The position numbers and the translations under genes were made by a program. Shown piece after piece: positions 1 to 8,059 of a stretch of 64,000 nt of DNA (position 1 is its first letter; each line of letters starts with the position of its first letter). The DNA comes from Ferruginibacter sp. (lineage in GTDB: Bacteria; Bacteroidota; Bacteroidia; Chitinophagales; Chitinophagaceae). Location: positions 124,001-188,000 of the forward strand of contig JAGOAX010000004.1 of the NCBI GenBank assembly GCA_017983695.1, read 5' to 3'. Under the pieces are notes generated by a model. The model did no database searches. It saw only the letters and a list, made by a program, of their open reading frames with translations, and was not told the origin of the DNA.

Positions 1-789
1 TTGAAATATGGTTTCATCAACCTTGCTGGTATTACCTACTCTTAATACTGCAACGTTTTGTGCAATCAACCCTTTGGCAATATTATCGACAGCTGTGTTG
101 CTGGGTGCAGCAACCAATATTTTTTCACCGGCTTTTATTAATTGCACAATTCCTTCAATAAGTGTGGTGGTTTTGCCTGTACCAGGCGGGCCATGTACAA
201 TGGTGATATTTTCATTTTGTGTAATTGCAATTACCGCCTGCTGCTGACTTTCATTTAATTTTTTGTTACGAAAATCAAGTGAAGCAATTGCTGTTGCAGT
301 TTGAACAGCTGCAGCATCACCATGCAACTGTTCAAATAATTTGTATAAGGGCTTATTATTTTCAAGATCGTTCAACACCGTTTTCATAATTGTGGTGGTG
401 CGCTGATCGGGTGCTAATTTAATGCCCACGCCATCATCTTCAATCCAGTCAGGAAAGTCGGGAGCAAACAGGCGGAACTCACCTGTTTTTCCGTCTAAAC
501 TTATCAATACACCTTTTACAGGTTCTTCTCCTGTGCAAAAACATTCAATGGCAGCACCGTCTTTAAAAAGATTGGTTTCTGTGGGGAAATTTAAACGAAA
601 ACTGATCTCGGGATAATCGGCATAACCAAAATTTTTCCTGGTAACAACAATGGGATGTATGGCCAAACCTTCAGCCTTTAATGATTTTAAAGTATGCTGT
701 TGATCTAAACTATATCTTTTTACCTGCTCTTTTTCCTCCAGTTCAATACACCGGATCAAATTTTTAATATGTGCATCTGTTACTGGCAT
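1..789 (-). CDS. SF1 DNA/RNA helicase, SMUBP2/Upf1-like (C-terminal part cut off)
   Basis: Reading leftwards from an ATG at 789, the frame stays open to the window edge, giving about 263 residues. The N-terminal part resembles the OB-like region of bacterial IGHMBP2/SMUBP2-type helicases. A Walker A motif HGPPGTGKTTT lies near residue 215, followed by a segment with VAAPSNTAVDNI, which is typical of motif Ia in superfamily 1 (AAA_11/AAA_12). The DEAD-like motif II and the C-terminal RecA domain must lie outside the window. The family unwinds nucleic acid 5' to 3' using ATP; its bacterial role is poorly defined. The next gene is divergent, so this gene has its own promoter in the gap 790-884. 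Confidence 0.85.
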   Translation of the reverse strand, partial: MPVTDAHIKNLIRCIELEEKEQVKRYSLDQQHTLKSLKAEGLAIHPIVVTRKNFGYADYPEISFRLNFPTETNLFKDGAAIECFCTGEEPVKGVLISLDGKTGEFRLFAPDFPDWIEDDGVGIKLAPDQRTTTIMKTVLNDLENNKPLYKLFEQLHGDAAAVQTATAIASLDFRNKKLNESQQQAVIAITQNENITIVHGPPGTGKTTTLIEGIVQLIKAGEKILVAAPSNTAVDNIAKGLIAQNVAVLRVGNTSKVDETIFQ

Positions 790-856
790 ATTGTGAAAAT
801 AGGCAGGATGGCAGGAATAAAAAAATATGCACCGGTTTAAATTATTATTAGTTTTA

Positions 857-880
857 CAGTATTAAAATATTAAAATACTG
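857..880. promoter_or_regulatory. A/T-rich inverted repeat just before the start of the 885 gene
   Basis: Arms CAGTATT (857-863) and AATACTG (874-880) flank an A/T centre and end four bases before the ATG at 885. It could be an operator or an mRNA hairpin touching the ribosome-binding region. Nothing links it to a known regulator. Confidence 0.3.
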
Positions 881-884
881 ATTT

Positions 885-1244
885 ATGAAACCGACGCTTA
901 CACTGCTGCTTATTTTTTTTATGTTAACTGTTTCTGCCCAAAACAATACTTTAAAAAATGCAGGACCTGATAAAACAAAAAAGATCCAGCTGGTTGATGC
1001 AGCCTGTGGACAATGCAAATTTAAATTACCCGGTAAAACCTGTGATCTGGCTGTGCGTATTAACGATAAGGCTTATTTTGTTGACAGTGCACATATAGAT
1101 GCTTATGGAGATGCACATGCAAAAGATGGTTTTTGTAATGCCATAAGAAAAGCAGAAGTGCAGGGAAGTATAATTAACGGTCGTTTTGTAGCAACTTATT
1201 TCAGGCTTGTACCACCAAAGAACAAAGTACATACTGATAAGTAA
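885..1244 (+). CDS. Small secreted Cys-containing protein (DUF6370-like)
   Basis: A 119-residue protein with an N-terminal signal peptide (hydrophobic stretch at residues 6-18, likely cleavage after VSAQ). The mature part has a C-G-Q-C pair near residues 42-45, a third Cys near 53 and a fourth near 84, in a compact domain with the phrase FVDSAHIDAYGDAH. I associate this layout with the small DUF6370 family of Bacteroidota, whose function is unknown; the assignment is from memory of the pattern. The paired Cys suggests metal binding or a disulfide in the periplasm. It is monocistronic, divergent from the helicase gene. Confidence 0.6.
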   Translation: MKPTLTLLLIFFMLTVSAQNNTLKNAGPDKTKKIQLVDAACGQCKFKLPGKTCDLAVRINDKAYFVDSAHIDAYGDAHAKDGFCNAIRKAEVQGSIINGRFVATYFRLVPPKNKVHTDK

Positions 1245-1376
1245 AATCAGAATTTTTCTTTTGCAAGATGCTACTTAAGCCCCAATGCCCTAATCACAAT
1301 CACTTTTGTTTTAATAATAACTTAGCGGTAAGATGTGTTAAGTTTATTATTTGAAAGATATATTTTAGTTTCAGTT

Positions 1377-1910
1377 ATGCAGGTATTCTCTAACCCAAAT
1401 ATTTCTGTTGCTACTATTGCAGATAGTGCTGCCATTATTAATTTACTCAACAGCGCTTACAGGGGCGAAAGCTCAAAGCAGGGCTGGACAACTGAAGCTC
1501 ATTTAATAGCGGGTGAAAGCAGAACAGATGCAGCAGGCTTGCAGCAGGTAATGCAACAGGCAGGAAGTATAATTTTAAAATACACCGATGCGGCACAACA
1601 GGTAATTGGCTGTGTAAACCTGCAGCAACATGGCAGCAAAATTTATCTTGGTATGTTTAGTGTTTCTCCGCTACAGCAGGGTAGTGGTATTGGTAAACAA
1701 ATATTACAGGCTGCGGAAGAATATGCCAAGCACCTGCAGTGTGATGTAATCTACATGTCAGTTATCTCTGTACGCACAGAGCTCATCAATTGGTATATGC
1801 GCCACGGCTACCGTGATACCGGTGAAAGAAAACCTTTTGTTGAGGATAATGTTACCGGCAAACATTTACAACCACTGGAATTTATGACACTTGAAAAATC
1901 AATACTGTAG
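1377..1910 (+). CDS. GNAT family N-acetyltransferase
   Basis: A 177-residue GCN5-related acetyltransferase. The acetyl-CoA pyrophosphate loop appears as Q-Q-G-S-G-I-G near residues 100-106, preceded by the beta-4 strand MFSVSP, and followed by the typical C-terminal pattern INWYMRHGYRDTGE. A GTG at 1335 would add 14 residues that match nothing in the family, so the ATG at 1377 is preferred. The acceptor substrate cannot be read from sequence. It stands alone between short gaps. Confidence 0.85.
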   Translation: MQVFSNPNISVATIADSAAIINLLNSAYRGESSKQGWTTEAHLIAGESRTDAAGLQQVMQQAGSIILKYTDAAQQVIGCVNLQQHGSKIYLGMFSVSPLQQGSGIGKQILQAAEEYAKHLQCDVIYMSVISVRTELINWYMRHGYRDTGERKPFVEDNVTGKHLQPLEFMTLEKSIL

Positions 1911-2101
1911 TCTTTAGTCAGATGAACTGCATATGTATAGCTAAGTCGGCCCTGTTTGTTAAAAGTTACCTGCTGTTTTACTAGATTGGGTAGACAAGCT
2001 TGCTTAACCATCTCTGTTTACTTCAATTGGGTTTCCGTAATTATCTTTTCATTAATTAAGGTCTTTTGTTAGTAAAGGGATATTGAGAAAGGTCAATATT
2101 T

Positions 2102-2125
2102 CCGTACCTTTACGGCAATCTGCCG
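2102..2125 (+). promoter_or_regulatory. Two overlapping, mutually exclusive small hairpins upstream of the cold-shock gene
   Basis: CCGTA (2102-2106) pairs with TACGG (2111-2115). CGGCA (2113-2117) pairs with TGCCG (2121-2125). The two stems share 2113-2115, so only one can form at a time. They lie about 85-105 bases before the ATG at 2209. The gap 1911-2208 otherwise shows no gene. Whether this segment is transcribed is unknown; a weak -10-like TCACTTTG at 2157-2164 would put it upstream of the mRNA. Confidence 0.3.
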
Positions 2126-2208
2126 AAATTCTCAACACTTTCCCCAGATTTTTATTTCACTTTGCCGGTTAGGGCACAACAAAATTTTAAACTAAATATT
2201 AAAGCACT

Positions 2209-2652
2209 ATGGCAGAAACATGGAATAAAAAAGAAAGAGAAAAGAAAAGACAGCAAAGTAAGAAGGATAAAGCCGAAAGAAAGCAGGAGCGTAAAGAAAA
2301 CACCAAAGACGGCAATAACCTTGATAGTATGATTGCCTACCTGGATGAGAATGGTAATCTTTCTTCCACACCACCCGATCCGAGAAAAAAAATAAATATT
2401 AAGGTAGAAGATATTGAGATAGGTGTAGCAAGGCATGAATTTAACCCCGAAGACCTGATAAGAACAGGTGTGATTACCTTTTTCAACAATGATAAAGGAT
2501 ATGGTTTTATTAAAGACCTTGAAACACAGGAAAGCGTTTTTGTACATATCAACGCATTATCTGAGCCTGTGAAAGAACAGAATAAAGTAAGTTTTGAAGT
2601 TGAAATGGGCCCTAAAGGTGCCAATGCAATAAATGTAAAACTGGTTAAATAG
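2209..2652 (+). CDS. Cold-shock domain protein with charged N-terminal extension
   Basis: A 147-residue protein. Residues 1-35 are a Lys/Arg/Glu-rich tail, 36-82 a linker, and about 85-147 a cold-shock domain with RNP1 KGYGFI (96-101) and RNP2 VFVHI (110-114). Standalone Csp proteins are about 70 residues, so this is a tailed form, common in Bacteroidota. Cold-shock domains bind single-stranded nucleic acid and act as RNA chaperones; the basic tail probably adds nonspecific RNA affinity. It is followed 50 bases later by the VF530-type gene, possibly on the same transcript. Confidence 0.88.
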   Translation: MAETWNKKEREKKRQQSKKDKAERKQERKENTKDGNNLDSMIAYLDENGNLSSTPPDPRKKINIKVEDIEIGVARHEFNPEDLIRTGVITFFNNDKGYGFIKDLETQESVFVHINALSEPVKEQNKVSFEVEMGPKGANAINVKLVK

Positions 2653-2702
2653 TTTTTTTATTTACTGATACATTCCTTCCTGTTTTGTAAATAATTGTTT
2701 TC

Positions 2703-2912
2703 ATGCATTCCAACGATCCGCTTCATGGCAAAACACTTGAAATGATACTGACCGAACTGGTACATCATTTTGGCTGGGAGCATTTAGGCAGCATCATCAA
2801 TATAAATTGTTTTAACAGTAACCCCAGCATTAAATCATCACTAAAGTTTTTACGCAAAGCTCCCTGGGCAAGGGCAAAGGTTGAAGAACTGTATATTAAA
2901 TCGCTTACCTGA
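2703..2912 (+). CDS. VF530 family small DNA-binding protein
   Basis: A 69-residue protein matching the whole VF530 (DUF2132) family. It opens with NDPLHGKTLEMILTEL, continues with a Trp-containing helix-loop HFGWEHLG, and ends with SSLKFLRKAPWARAKVE, all typical blocks. The family is named after a Vibrio protein with a helical fold and reported DNA-binding properties; its cellular role is unclear. It converges on the P-type ATPase gene with only 15 bases between stop codons, and no terminator hairpin is visible there. Confidence 0.85.
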   Translation: MHSNDPLHGKTLEMILTELVHHFGWEHLGSIININCFNSNPSIKSSLKFLRKAPWARAKVEELYIKSLT

Positions 2913-2927
2913 AAAGCGGCAGTTAAT

Positions 2928-5411
2928 TTAAAATTTTCTCCGCTTAAAAAACTTCCATATTTCAAGCCAGCAGGTGCTTACCATACCCACTGCAATACAA
3001 ATACCAACATGTTGTAATGATAAAGGTTGTAACCCAAATAAATTTCTTACAAAAGGGAGATACAATTGTGCTGCAATAAGTATCAAGGTTATCGCAATTA
3101 TAAGAGGCACCAGGTTGTTCTTATACCCTAATGTTTTAAAAATAGAATAACGGAATGACCTGTTAACCAGCGTAAGAAAAATATTGCTGAATAAAAGCGT
3201 AATGAAAATAATGGTACGGACAACCGACTCATTTGCTCCCTGTTGTATAAAATAAAAACCAATACCTAAACAGCCTGTAGTAATTATAAGCCCCTGGATA
3301 ATACTCGTTGTCAGTTGCCGGAATGATAGAAAAGTGTTGCCCGGTTTTCGAGGAGGACGCAACATCGTTCCCGGCTCCATAGGTTCATTCTCATAAATGA
3401 TGGAGCAGGTAGGGCCCATTATCAACTCTAAAAATATTACATGCACCGGCGAAAAGATATTTACATACTTCCATGCCAGCAATAGTGGTAATGTAACAAT
3501 AAGTATAATAGGTATGTGAATGGACACAATGTATTGAATGGCTTTTTTAAGGTTGTCATATATCTTTCTGCCTAACGCAACAGCATCAGTCATATGCGAC
3601 AGGTCATCGTCATTAAGTATTAATGAGGCGGCGTTTTTTGCAACTTCACTTCCCCTTAGACCCATGGCTATACCAATATGTGCTGCTTTTAATGCAGGCC
3701 CGTCGTTAACGCCATCTCCAGTCATAGCTACTATTTCTCCTTCATCTTTTAATGCTTCAATCACTTTTAATTTTGCTTCAGGAAACATCCTGGCATAAAT
3801 ATTTACAGCTTTTACTTTTTGTTGCAAAGCTGTTGCAGAAAGATGCAATACATCTTTACCAGTAAGCACTTCGCCGTTATGACTGAGTTTAACCTGGTCG
3901 GCAATTGCCAATGCTGTTTCTGCATAATCGCCGGTAATCATTTTAACAGTAATGCCGGCATTATTAAATGTTTTTATGGTTTCAATAATATTCTCCTTTG
4001 GCGGATCCTGGAAAACGATCAATCCTAAAAACTCAAATTCAAATTCTTCCTGCGAAACCGGCCAGTGTTTTTCTTTCCAGCTGCTTTTACCAACACCTAA
4101 AACACGGTAGCCTTGCCTGGCATATTCCATGGACTGTTTTTCAAATGCATGTAATTCAGCAATGGACAAATTGCTCTGCCTCATAATAGCTTCCGGCGCA
4201 CCTTTGGCAGCAATGATGGTTTCATTGTCAGCATTTTTAAAAATATGTGTCATCATGGGTGGCTTGCCGCCAACAGGATATTCATGCACCTGGCTAAACA
4301 ATGGCCGCTTATCTGTACTGCTGCTTTTTTCATATAAAGCATGAATAGCTTTTTCCATTGGGTCGAAGGGATTGGTTTCGCTGCTCCACATGGCATATTC
4401 GATAAGTGTTTCAGGAAGTGAAGTATTTTCTTTTACTGCAACCGATGATTTTGTTACAGCATCATACACAAACTCGATACTCATTTTATTTTGTGTAAGT
4501 GTGCCGGTTTTATCGGTACATATAACTGTTGCTGAGCCAAGTGTTTCTACATACTGCGGTTGTTTTACAATAATATTATTGCGTAATAATCTAAATGCAC
4601 CCAATGCCTGGAAAGTGCTGAAGGCTACCGGTATTTCTTCCGGTAAAATACTCATGGCAAGGGTTAAACCCTGTAAAAAAGATTGCAGTATATTACCTGA
4701 ATGATAATAGTTAAAACCAACTACAATTAAAAAAGCCACAGCTCCAATCCAAACCATATTACGTACAAAAGCACGTACCTGCTTTTGCATGGGTGTTTTT
4801 ACAATGGTAATTTCTTTTAGTGATAAACCTATCTTACCAAACATGGTTTTTAACCCTACAGCAGTAACCTGTACTGTTGCGCTGCCGCTGGTAACCAAGG
4901 TACCTTTGTATGCGGTGTTATTATTGTCTGCAGTTTTGTTTACGGCAAACGATTCGCCGGTAAGTATAGATTCGTTAAGTGAAAAATCATTAGCGGTAAT
5001 TATAATACCATCTGCTGCCACTACTTCGCCTTCTTCTAAAAGTAGAAGATCATTCACCACAATTTCTTCTGTTGCAATTTTAATAGTTGCACCATTGCGC
5101 ATTACAACAGCTTTTGCAGCCGATATTTTTTTTAATGCCTGCACGGCATTTTTACTCCTGTATTCCTGAAAAAGTGAAATACCTGCTACAATAAAAATAG
5201 ACACCAGCATAATGAAGCCTTCCTGGTATTGGGCCACTACAAAATAAATGATACAGGCTGCCAGTAATAAAATAAACATGGGCTCCGTAACTATTTCTTT
5301 TACTACCTGTAAAAACACACGGTCTTCCTGCATTTCCATAGTATTGCTGCCGTGCTGCTGCCGGCTGGCAATAACCTGTTCAGGTGTTAATCCTTGCTTA
5401 TCAGGTGACAT
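2928..5411 (-). CDS. Cation-transporting P-type ATPase (P2-like, ion uncertain)
   Basis: An 827-residue P-type ATPase. From the chosen start (MSPDKQGLT) it shows an N-terminal cation-ATPase domain, the actuator TGES (151-154), the phosphorylation motif DKTGTLT with Asp300, and a hinge TGDGVNDGPAL near 590. About ten membrane segments are visible. The M4 motif reads PEEIP (257-261) instead of the PEGLP of calcium pumps, and the M6 region reads ELIMGPTCS, without the usual Asp, so transport of calcium is not safe to assume. An upstream ATG at 5477 adds 22 hydrophobic residues and is judged non-native because the family starts just before the LTPEQV-type segment. The gene is monocistronic. Confidence 0.88.
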   Translation of the reverse strand: MSPDKQGLTPEQVIASRQQHGSNTMEMQEDRVFLQVVKEIVTEPMFILLLAACIIYFVVAQYQEGFIMLVSIFIVAGISLFQEYRSKNAVQALKKISAAKAVVMRNGATIKIATEEIVVNDLLLLEEGEVVAADGIIITANDFSLNESILTGESFAVNKTADNNNTAYKGTLVTSGSATVQVTAVGLKTMFGKIGLSLKEITIVKTPMQKQVRAFVRNMVWIGAVAFLIVVGFNYYHSGNILQSFLQGLTLAMSILPEEIPVAFSTFQALGAFRLLRNNIIVKQPQYVETLGSATVICTDKTGTLTQNKMSIEFVYDAVTKSSVAVKENTSLPETLIEYAMWSSETNPFDPMEKAIHALYEKSSSTDKRPLFSQVHEYPVGGKPPMMTHIFKNADNETIIAAKGAPEAIMRQSNLSIAELHAFEKQSMEYARQGYRVLGVGKSSWKEKHWPVSQEEFEFEFLGLIVFQDPPKENIIETIKTFNNAGITVKMITGDYAETALAIADQVKLSHNGEVLTGKDVLHLSATALQQKVKAVNIYARMFPEAKLKVIEALKDEGEIVAMTGDGVNDGPALKAAHIGIAMGLRGSEVAKNAASLILNDDDLSHMTDAVALGRKIYDNLKKAIQYIVSIHIPIILIVTLPLLLAWKYVNIFSPVHVIFLELIMGPTCSIIYENEPMEPGTMLRPPRKPGNTFLSFRQLTTSIIQGLIITTGCLGIGFYFIQQGANESVVRTIIFITLLFSNIFLTLVNRSFRYSIFKTLGYKNNLVPLIIAITLILIAAQLYLPFVRNLFGLQPLSLQHVGICIAVGMVSTCWLEIWKFFKRRKF

Positions 5412-5559
5412 ATTTATGTAAAATGTGGTATAAAATATTTGTGATACGAAGTACCGAAAAATAAATTTCAGTACCATGATCTATATCATTATTCAGTATG
5501 ACAGGGCAGCATCTTTCTCAATTTTAAAAATAAAACACGGCTGGCTGGCAATAAAAGCC

Positions 5560-5567
5560 TATATTTG
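5560..5567 (+). promoter_or_regulatory. Candidate -10 box for the RRM gene, with about 120-base leader
   Basis: TATATTTG matches the Bacteroidota -10 consensus TAnnTTTG exactly. Transcription would start near 5573 and give a leader of about 120 bases. The leader holds two tandem copies of TTATCTGCTAC (5609-5619 and 5623-5633). No clear -33 TTTG was found. Confidence 0.45.
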
Positions 5568-5694
5568 CGCTGTTAATTTGAGTTTATCGCAATTGTAGGC
5601 GAATGATTTTATCTGCTACGCATTATCTGCTACTGTTAGTCTTCTTTTACTTGTGCTTATTTTCTCAACATTTTTTATTATTAATTTTTTTTGA

Positions 5695-5982
5695 ATGAAC
5701 ATTTATGTTTCAAATTTAAGCTTCAACGTACAAGATGAAGACTTACAAGGTTTTTTTGATGAGTATGGCGAAGTAACTTCAGCCAAAGTAATTATGGACA
5801 AAGAAAGCGGACGCAGTAAAGGATTCGGTTTCGTTGAAATGTCTGACGATGCTGCAGCTAAAAAAGCTATTGCAGAATTAGATGGTTCTACTGCCGATGG
5901 ACGTACCATTAAAGTAACCGAAGCAAGACCAAGAGAAGCAAGACCGAATAACAACAATCGTTCTTACGCTAAAAGCTGGTAA
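5695..5982 (+). CDS. RRM-type RNA-binding protein
   Basis: A 95-residue protein made of one RNA-recognition motif: RNP2 IYVSNL (3-8) and RNP1 KGFGFVEM (42-49), then a short Arg/Asn-rich tail. These single-RRM proteins are abundant in Bacteroidota, which lack Hfq in many lineages, and are thought to act as global RNA chaperones or post-transcriptional regulators. The start is fixed by the family, which begins MNIYVSNL. A long leader with a short direct repeat precedes it and an intrinsic terminator follows directly, so it is a single-gene unit. Confidence 0.92.
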   Translation: MNIYVSNLSFNVQDEDLQGFFDEYGEVTSAKVIMDKESGRSKGFGFVEMSDDAAAKKAIAELDGSTADGRTIKVTEARPREARPNNNNRSYAKSW

Positions 5983-5997
5983 GCTTTTCAATAACAG

Positions 5998-6037
5998 GCT
6001 GCCTGGACTAATGTTTTACATTACCAGGCAGCTTTTT
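5998..6037 (+). terminator. Intrinsic terminator after the RRM gene
   Basis: Perfect 9-bp stem GCTGCCTGG (5998-6006) / CCAGGCAGC (6024-6032), followed by five T. It lies 15 bases after the RRM stop and just before the convergent NIPSNAP gene, which it may also serve. Confidence 0.85.
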
Positions 6038-6041
6038 AATT

Positions 6042-6836
6042 TTAGAAATCTGAATAATCTGTTGGCCGTAAAAAACTAATATCAATGTGCGAAACATTAT
6101 GTTGGTACTCCGGCATTGCCGATAGTTTTTTCCAGAAAGGATCACTGCCGAAACTCTTCCAGTGAGCATCCCGGTCGGCTTTATTTTCAAAACAGGTCAT
6201 ATACATAAGGTTGGGCATATGGCTGCCGGCAATAACTTCAGCATAAAACGCTGCATTAAAGTTCAGTCTTTTAAAAAGGCCAATCTCATCTCCTTCATTA
6301 AACATCTGTACTTTATTTTTAAATATTTTTTCAGATGCACTTTCGTAACTGCGGAGTTCATAAACCCTTTCGCTTTTTGGAGCGGTAAGCATGGGCAATT
6401 GCATTTGCGGCGCTAAATGAAAAGCTTTAAGCAATATAATTTCCATACGGGAATAGGGAGGTGCTGTATAGACTGCATTTAAATATGCTGCTCCTGCTGA
6501 TTGATAAGCAGTGTCTTTATTAAATTTTTCTGTAAGTAATAACTGGTCTGCTACATTTTTTACCGGCATATAAACAAACATGGTTTTTATTTTGGCGGTA
6601 TCATTTGCCAGCGATTTAAACACACCAATATTTTTATAGCCGTTTTTATGCAGTGCAGGCAGCAGGGCATCTTTTAAATAACTATCCAGGGTAGCTTCCT
6701 GCTGTGCTGTTGTGTATTGATATACGGTAAGCTGATACATTTCCTGCTTTGGCTTTTTACTGCCCAGTACTGTTACACTGCATAGTAAAAGACAAATTGC
6801 CAGTAGCGTTAATTTATTAAAATGCTGTTTCATCAT
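6042..6836 (-). CDS. Secreted NIPSNAP family protein
   Basis: A 264-residue protein with a signal peptide (hydrophobic residues 9-24). Two ferredoxin-like halves follow: residues about 33-140 and a clearer NIPSNAP domain at about 155-258, starting VYELRSYES and containing NLMYMTCFEN and HWKSFGSDPFWKKL. NIPSNAP domains belong to the dimeric alpha-beta barrel superfamily; bacterial secreted forms often appear near sugar-utilization genes but have no established reaction. The start may be the first or second of two adjacent Met codons. Confidence 0.85.
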   Translation of the reverse strand: MMKQHFNKLTLLAICLLLCSVTVLGSKKPKQEMYQLTVYQYTTAQQEATLDSYLKDALLPALHKNGYKNIGVFKSLANDTAKIKTMFVYMPVKNVADQLLLTEKFNKDTAYQSAGAAYLNAVYTAPPYSRMEIILLKAFHLAPQMQLPMLTAPKSERVYELRSYESASEKIFKNKVQMFNEGDEIGLFKRLNFNAAFYAEVIAGSHMPNLMYMTCFENKADRDAHWKSFGSDPFWKKLSAMPEYQHNVSHIDISFLRPTDYSDF

Positions 6837-6909
6837 GATTTAATTTTATAATTGCATAACAATTTATACGAAAATATTTAATTACAGCTGTTTGTTGCAA
6901 CATTTCATT

Positions 6910-7665
6910 ATGATGGAAATATTCTCTACCTATTCTGTTACCAACTGGGTATTGATATTTTTAGCTGCCCTCATTATCGGCTTGTCTAAAGCCGGGCTAA
7001 AAGGTATTGATATGATGAATGTAACTATTATGGCCATTGTATTTGGTGGAAAAGCTTCTACGGGTATTGTATTGCCCCTCTTATGTGTGGCAGATATTAT
7101 TGCCGTATCTTATTACCACCGCCATGCACAATGGCCACATTTTTGGAAACTGCTGCCATGGATGATCGTTGGAATTTTGATAGGTGTATATGTAGGAAAA
7201 GATATTAATGAACTATTATTCCGTAAAATAATGGCGGTGATTATTATGCTTACTGTTGTAATAATGGTATTACTGGAAATACGGAAAACACCATTGGTGC
7301 CGCATAATAAACTCTTTGCATCCAGCCTTGGTTTAGCTTCGGGTTTTACCACCATGCTGGGCAACCTTGCCGGGGCATTTTCCAATATTTATTTTTTGGC
7401 CATGCGCATGCCCAAAAACGATTTTATCGGTACAGCGGCATGGGTGTTTTTAGTTATTAATTTATTCAAGCTGCCCTTCCAGGTTTTTTACTGGAAAAAT
7501 ATTACTCCCACTTCTTTACAAATTGACCTGGTATTATTGCCAGCACTGTTACTGGGCTTTTGGGCAGGATTAAAACTGGTGGCAAAAATTAAAGATGATG
7601 GTTACCGAAAAGTAATACTGGTGTTAACACTTGCAGGCGCCATAGTTATTTTTTTAAAGCACTAA
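6910..7665 (+). CDS. TauE/SafE family membrane transporter
   Basis: A 251-residue membrane protein with about eight hydrophobic segments. The typical family features are the early ALIIGLSKAGLKGI segment and a duplicated second half with GFTTMLGNLAGAFSNIYFLA. TauE/SafE proteins export sulfite, sulfoacetate or other small anions; the substrate here is unknown. A TTG at 6892 would extend it by six residues; the ATG at 6910 (or 6913) is preferred. It is divergent from the NIPSNAP gene. Confidence 0.85.
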   Translation: MMEIFSTYSVTNWVLIFLAALIIGLSKAGLKGIDMMNVTIMAIVFGGKASTGIVLPLLCVADIIAVSYYHRHAQWPHFWKLLPWMIVGILIGVYVGKDINELLFRKIMAVIIMLTVVIMVLLEIRKTPLVPHNKLFASSLGLASGFTTMLGNLAGAFSNIYFLAMRMPKNDFIGTAAWVFLVINLFKLPFQVFYWKNITPTSLQIDLVLLPALLLGFWAGLKLVAKIKDDGYRKVILVLTLAGAIVIFLKH

Positions 7666-7690
7666 ACAAAATCTGTTTTACCAACGAAGT

Positions 7691-8041
7691 CTATTCAACA
7701 AAATGCCAGCAAACTCCTGCTATATCAATAACATTAACTTCTTTACCATAAGGTTGATTGGTTACCTGGCCAATCCTGATACCAAATTTTTCGGGTAGTT
7801 TTTTTTCAAGAGCGCTATTTCTAAAAGCTGCCACATCATCTATTTTAACACTTATCATCAGGTTTTGTGCAAATTCAACATTGTTATAATCCTGCAGAAT
7901 AAATTTACAGCTATCTCTCTCAAAGCCGGCATAACCACCGGCGTCCCAGGTAATAGTAAAACCAAGTTCTGCAAAAAATTGTTTGGCACTTTCAAAATCA
8001 TTACCCGATGGAATGAATGGCTCAAGTGATAGAAATTTCAT
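7691..8041 (-). CDS. VOC superfamily (glyoxalase-like) protein
   Basis: A 116-residue single vicinal-oxygen-chelate protein. It shows the beta-alpha-beta-beta-beta repeat with SAKQFFAELGFTI in the first half and VNVIDIAGVCWHFVE at the end, the latter resembling the metal-ligand or bleomycin-resistance-type C-terminal strand. Substrate unknown. It is separated by 18 bases from the upstream serine hydrolase gene in the same direction and is probably co-transcribed with it. Confidence 0.78.
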   Translation of the reverse strand: MKFLSLEPFIPSGNDFESAKQFFAELGFTITWDAGGYAGFERDSCKFILQDYNNVEFAQNLMISVKIDDVAAFRNSALEKKLPEKFGIRIGQVTNQPYGKEVNVIDIAGVCWHFVE

Positions 8042-8059
8042 TTGGTGATTGTGTTTTTA

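Noticed and set aside
8..247. Plus-strand reading frame at the window start
   Set aside because: It is antisense to the Walker A region of the helicase gene and its product has no family features.
1026..1232. Reading frame antisense to the small secreted Cys protein
   Set aside because: It lies wholly inside a gene with a good signal peptide and domain pattern, and its own translation shows no recognizable features.
5412..5477. N-terminal extension of the P-type ATPase
   Set aside because: The 22 extra residues are hydrophobic but do not match the family start; the internal ATG at 5411 fits better.
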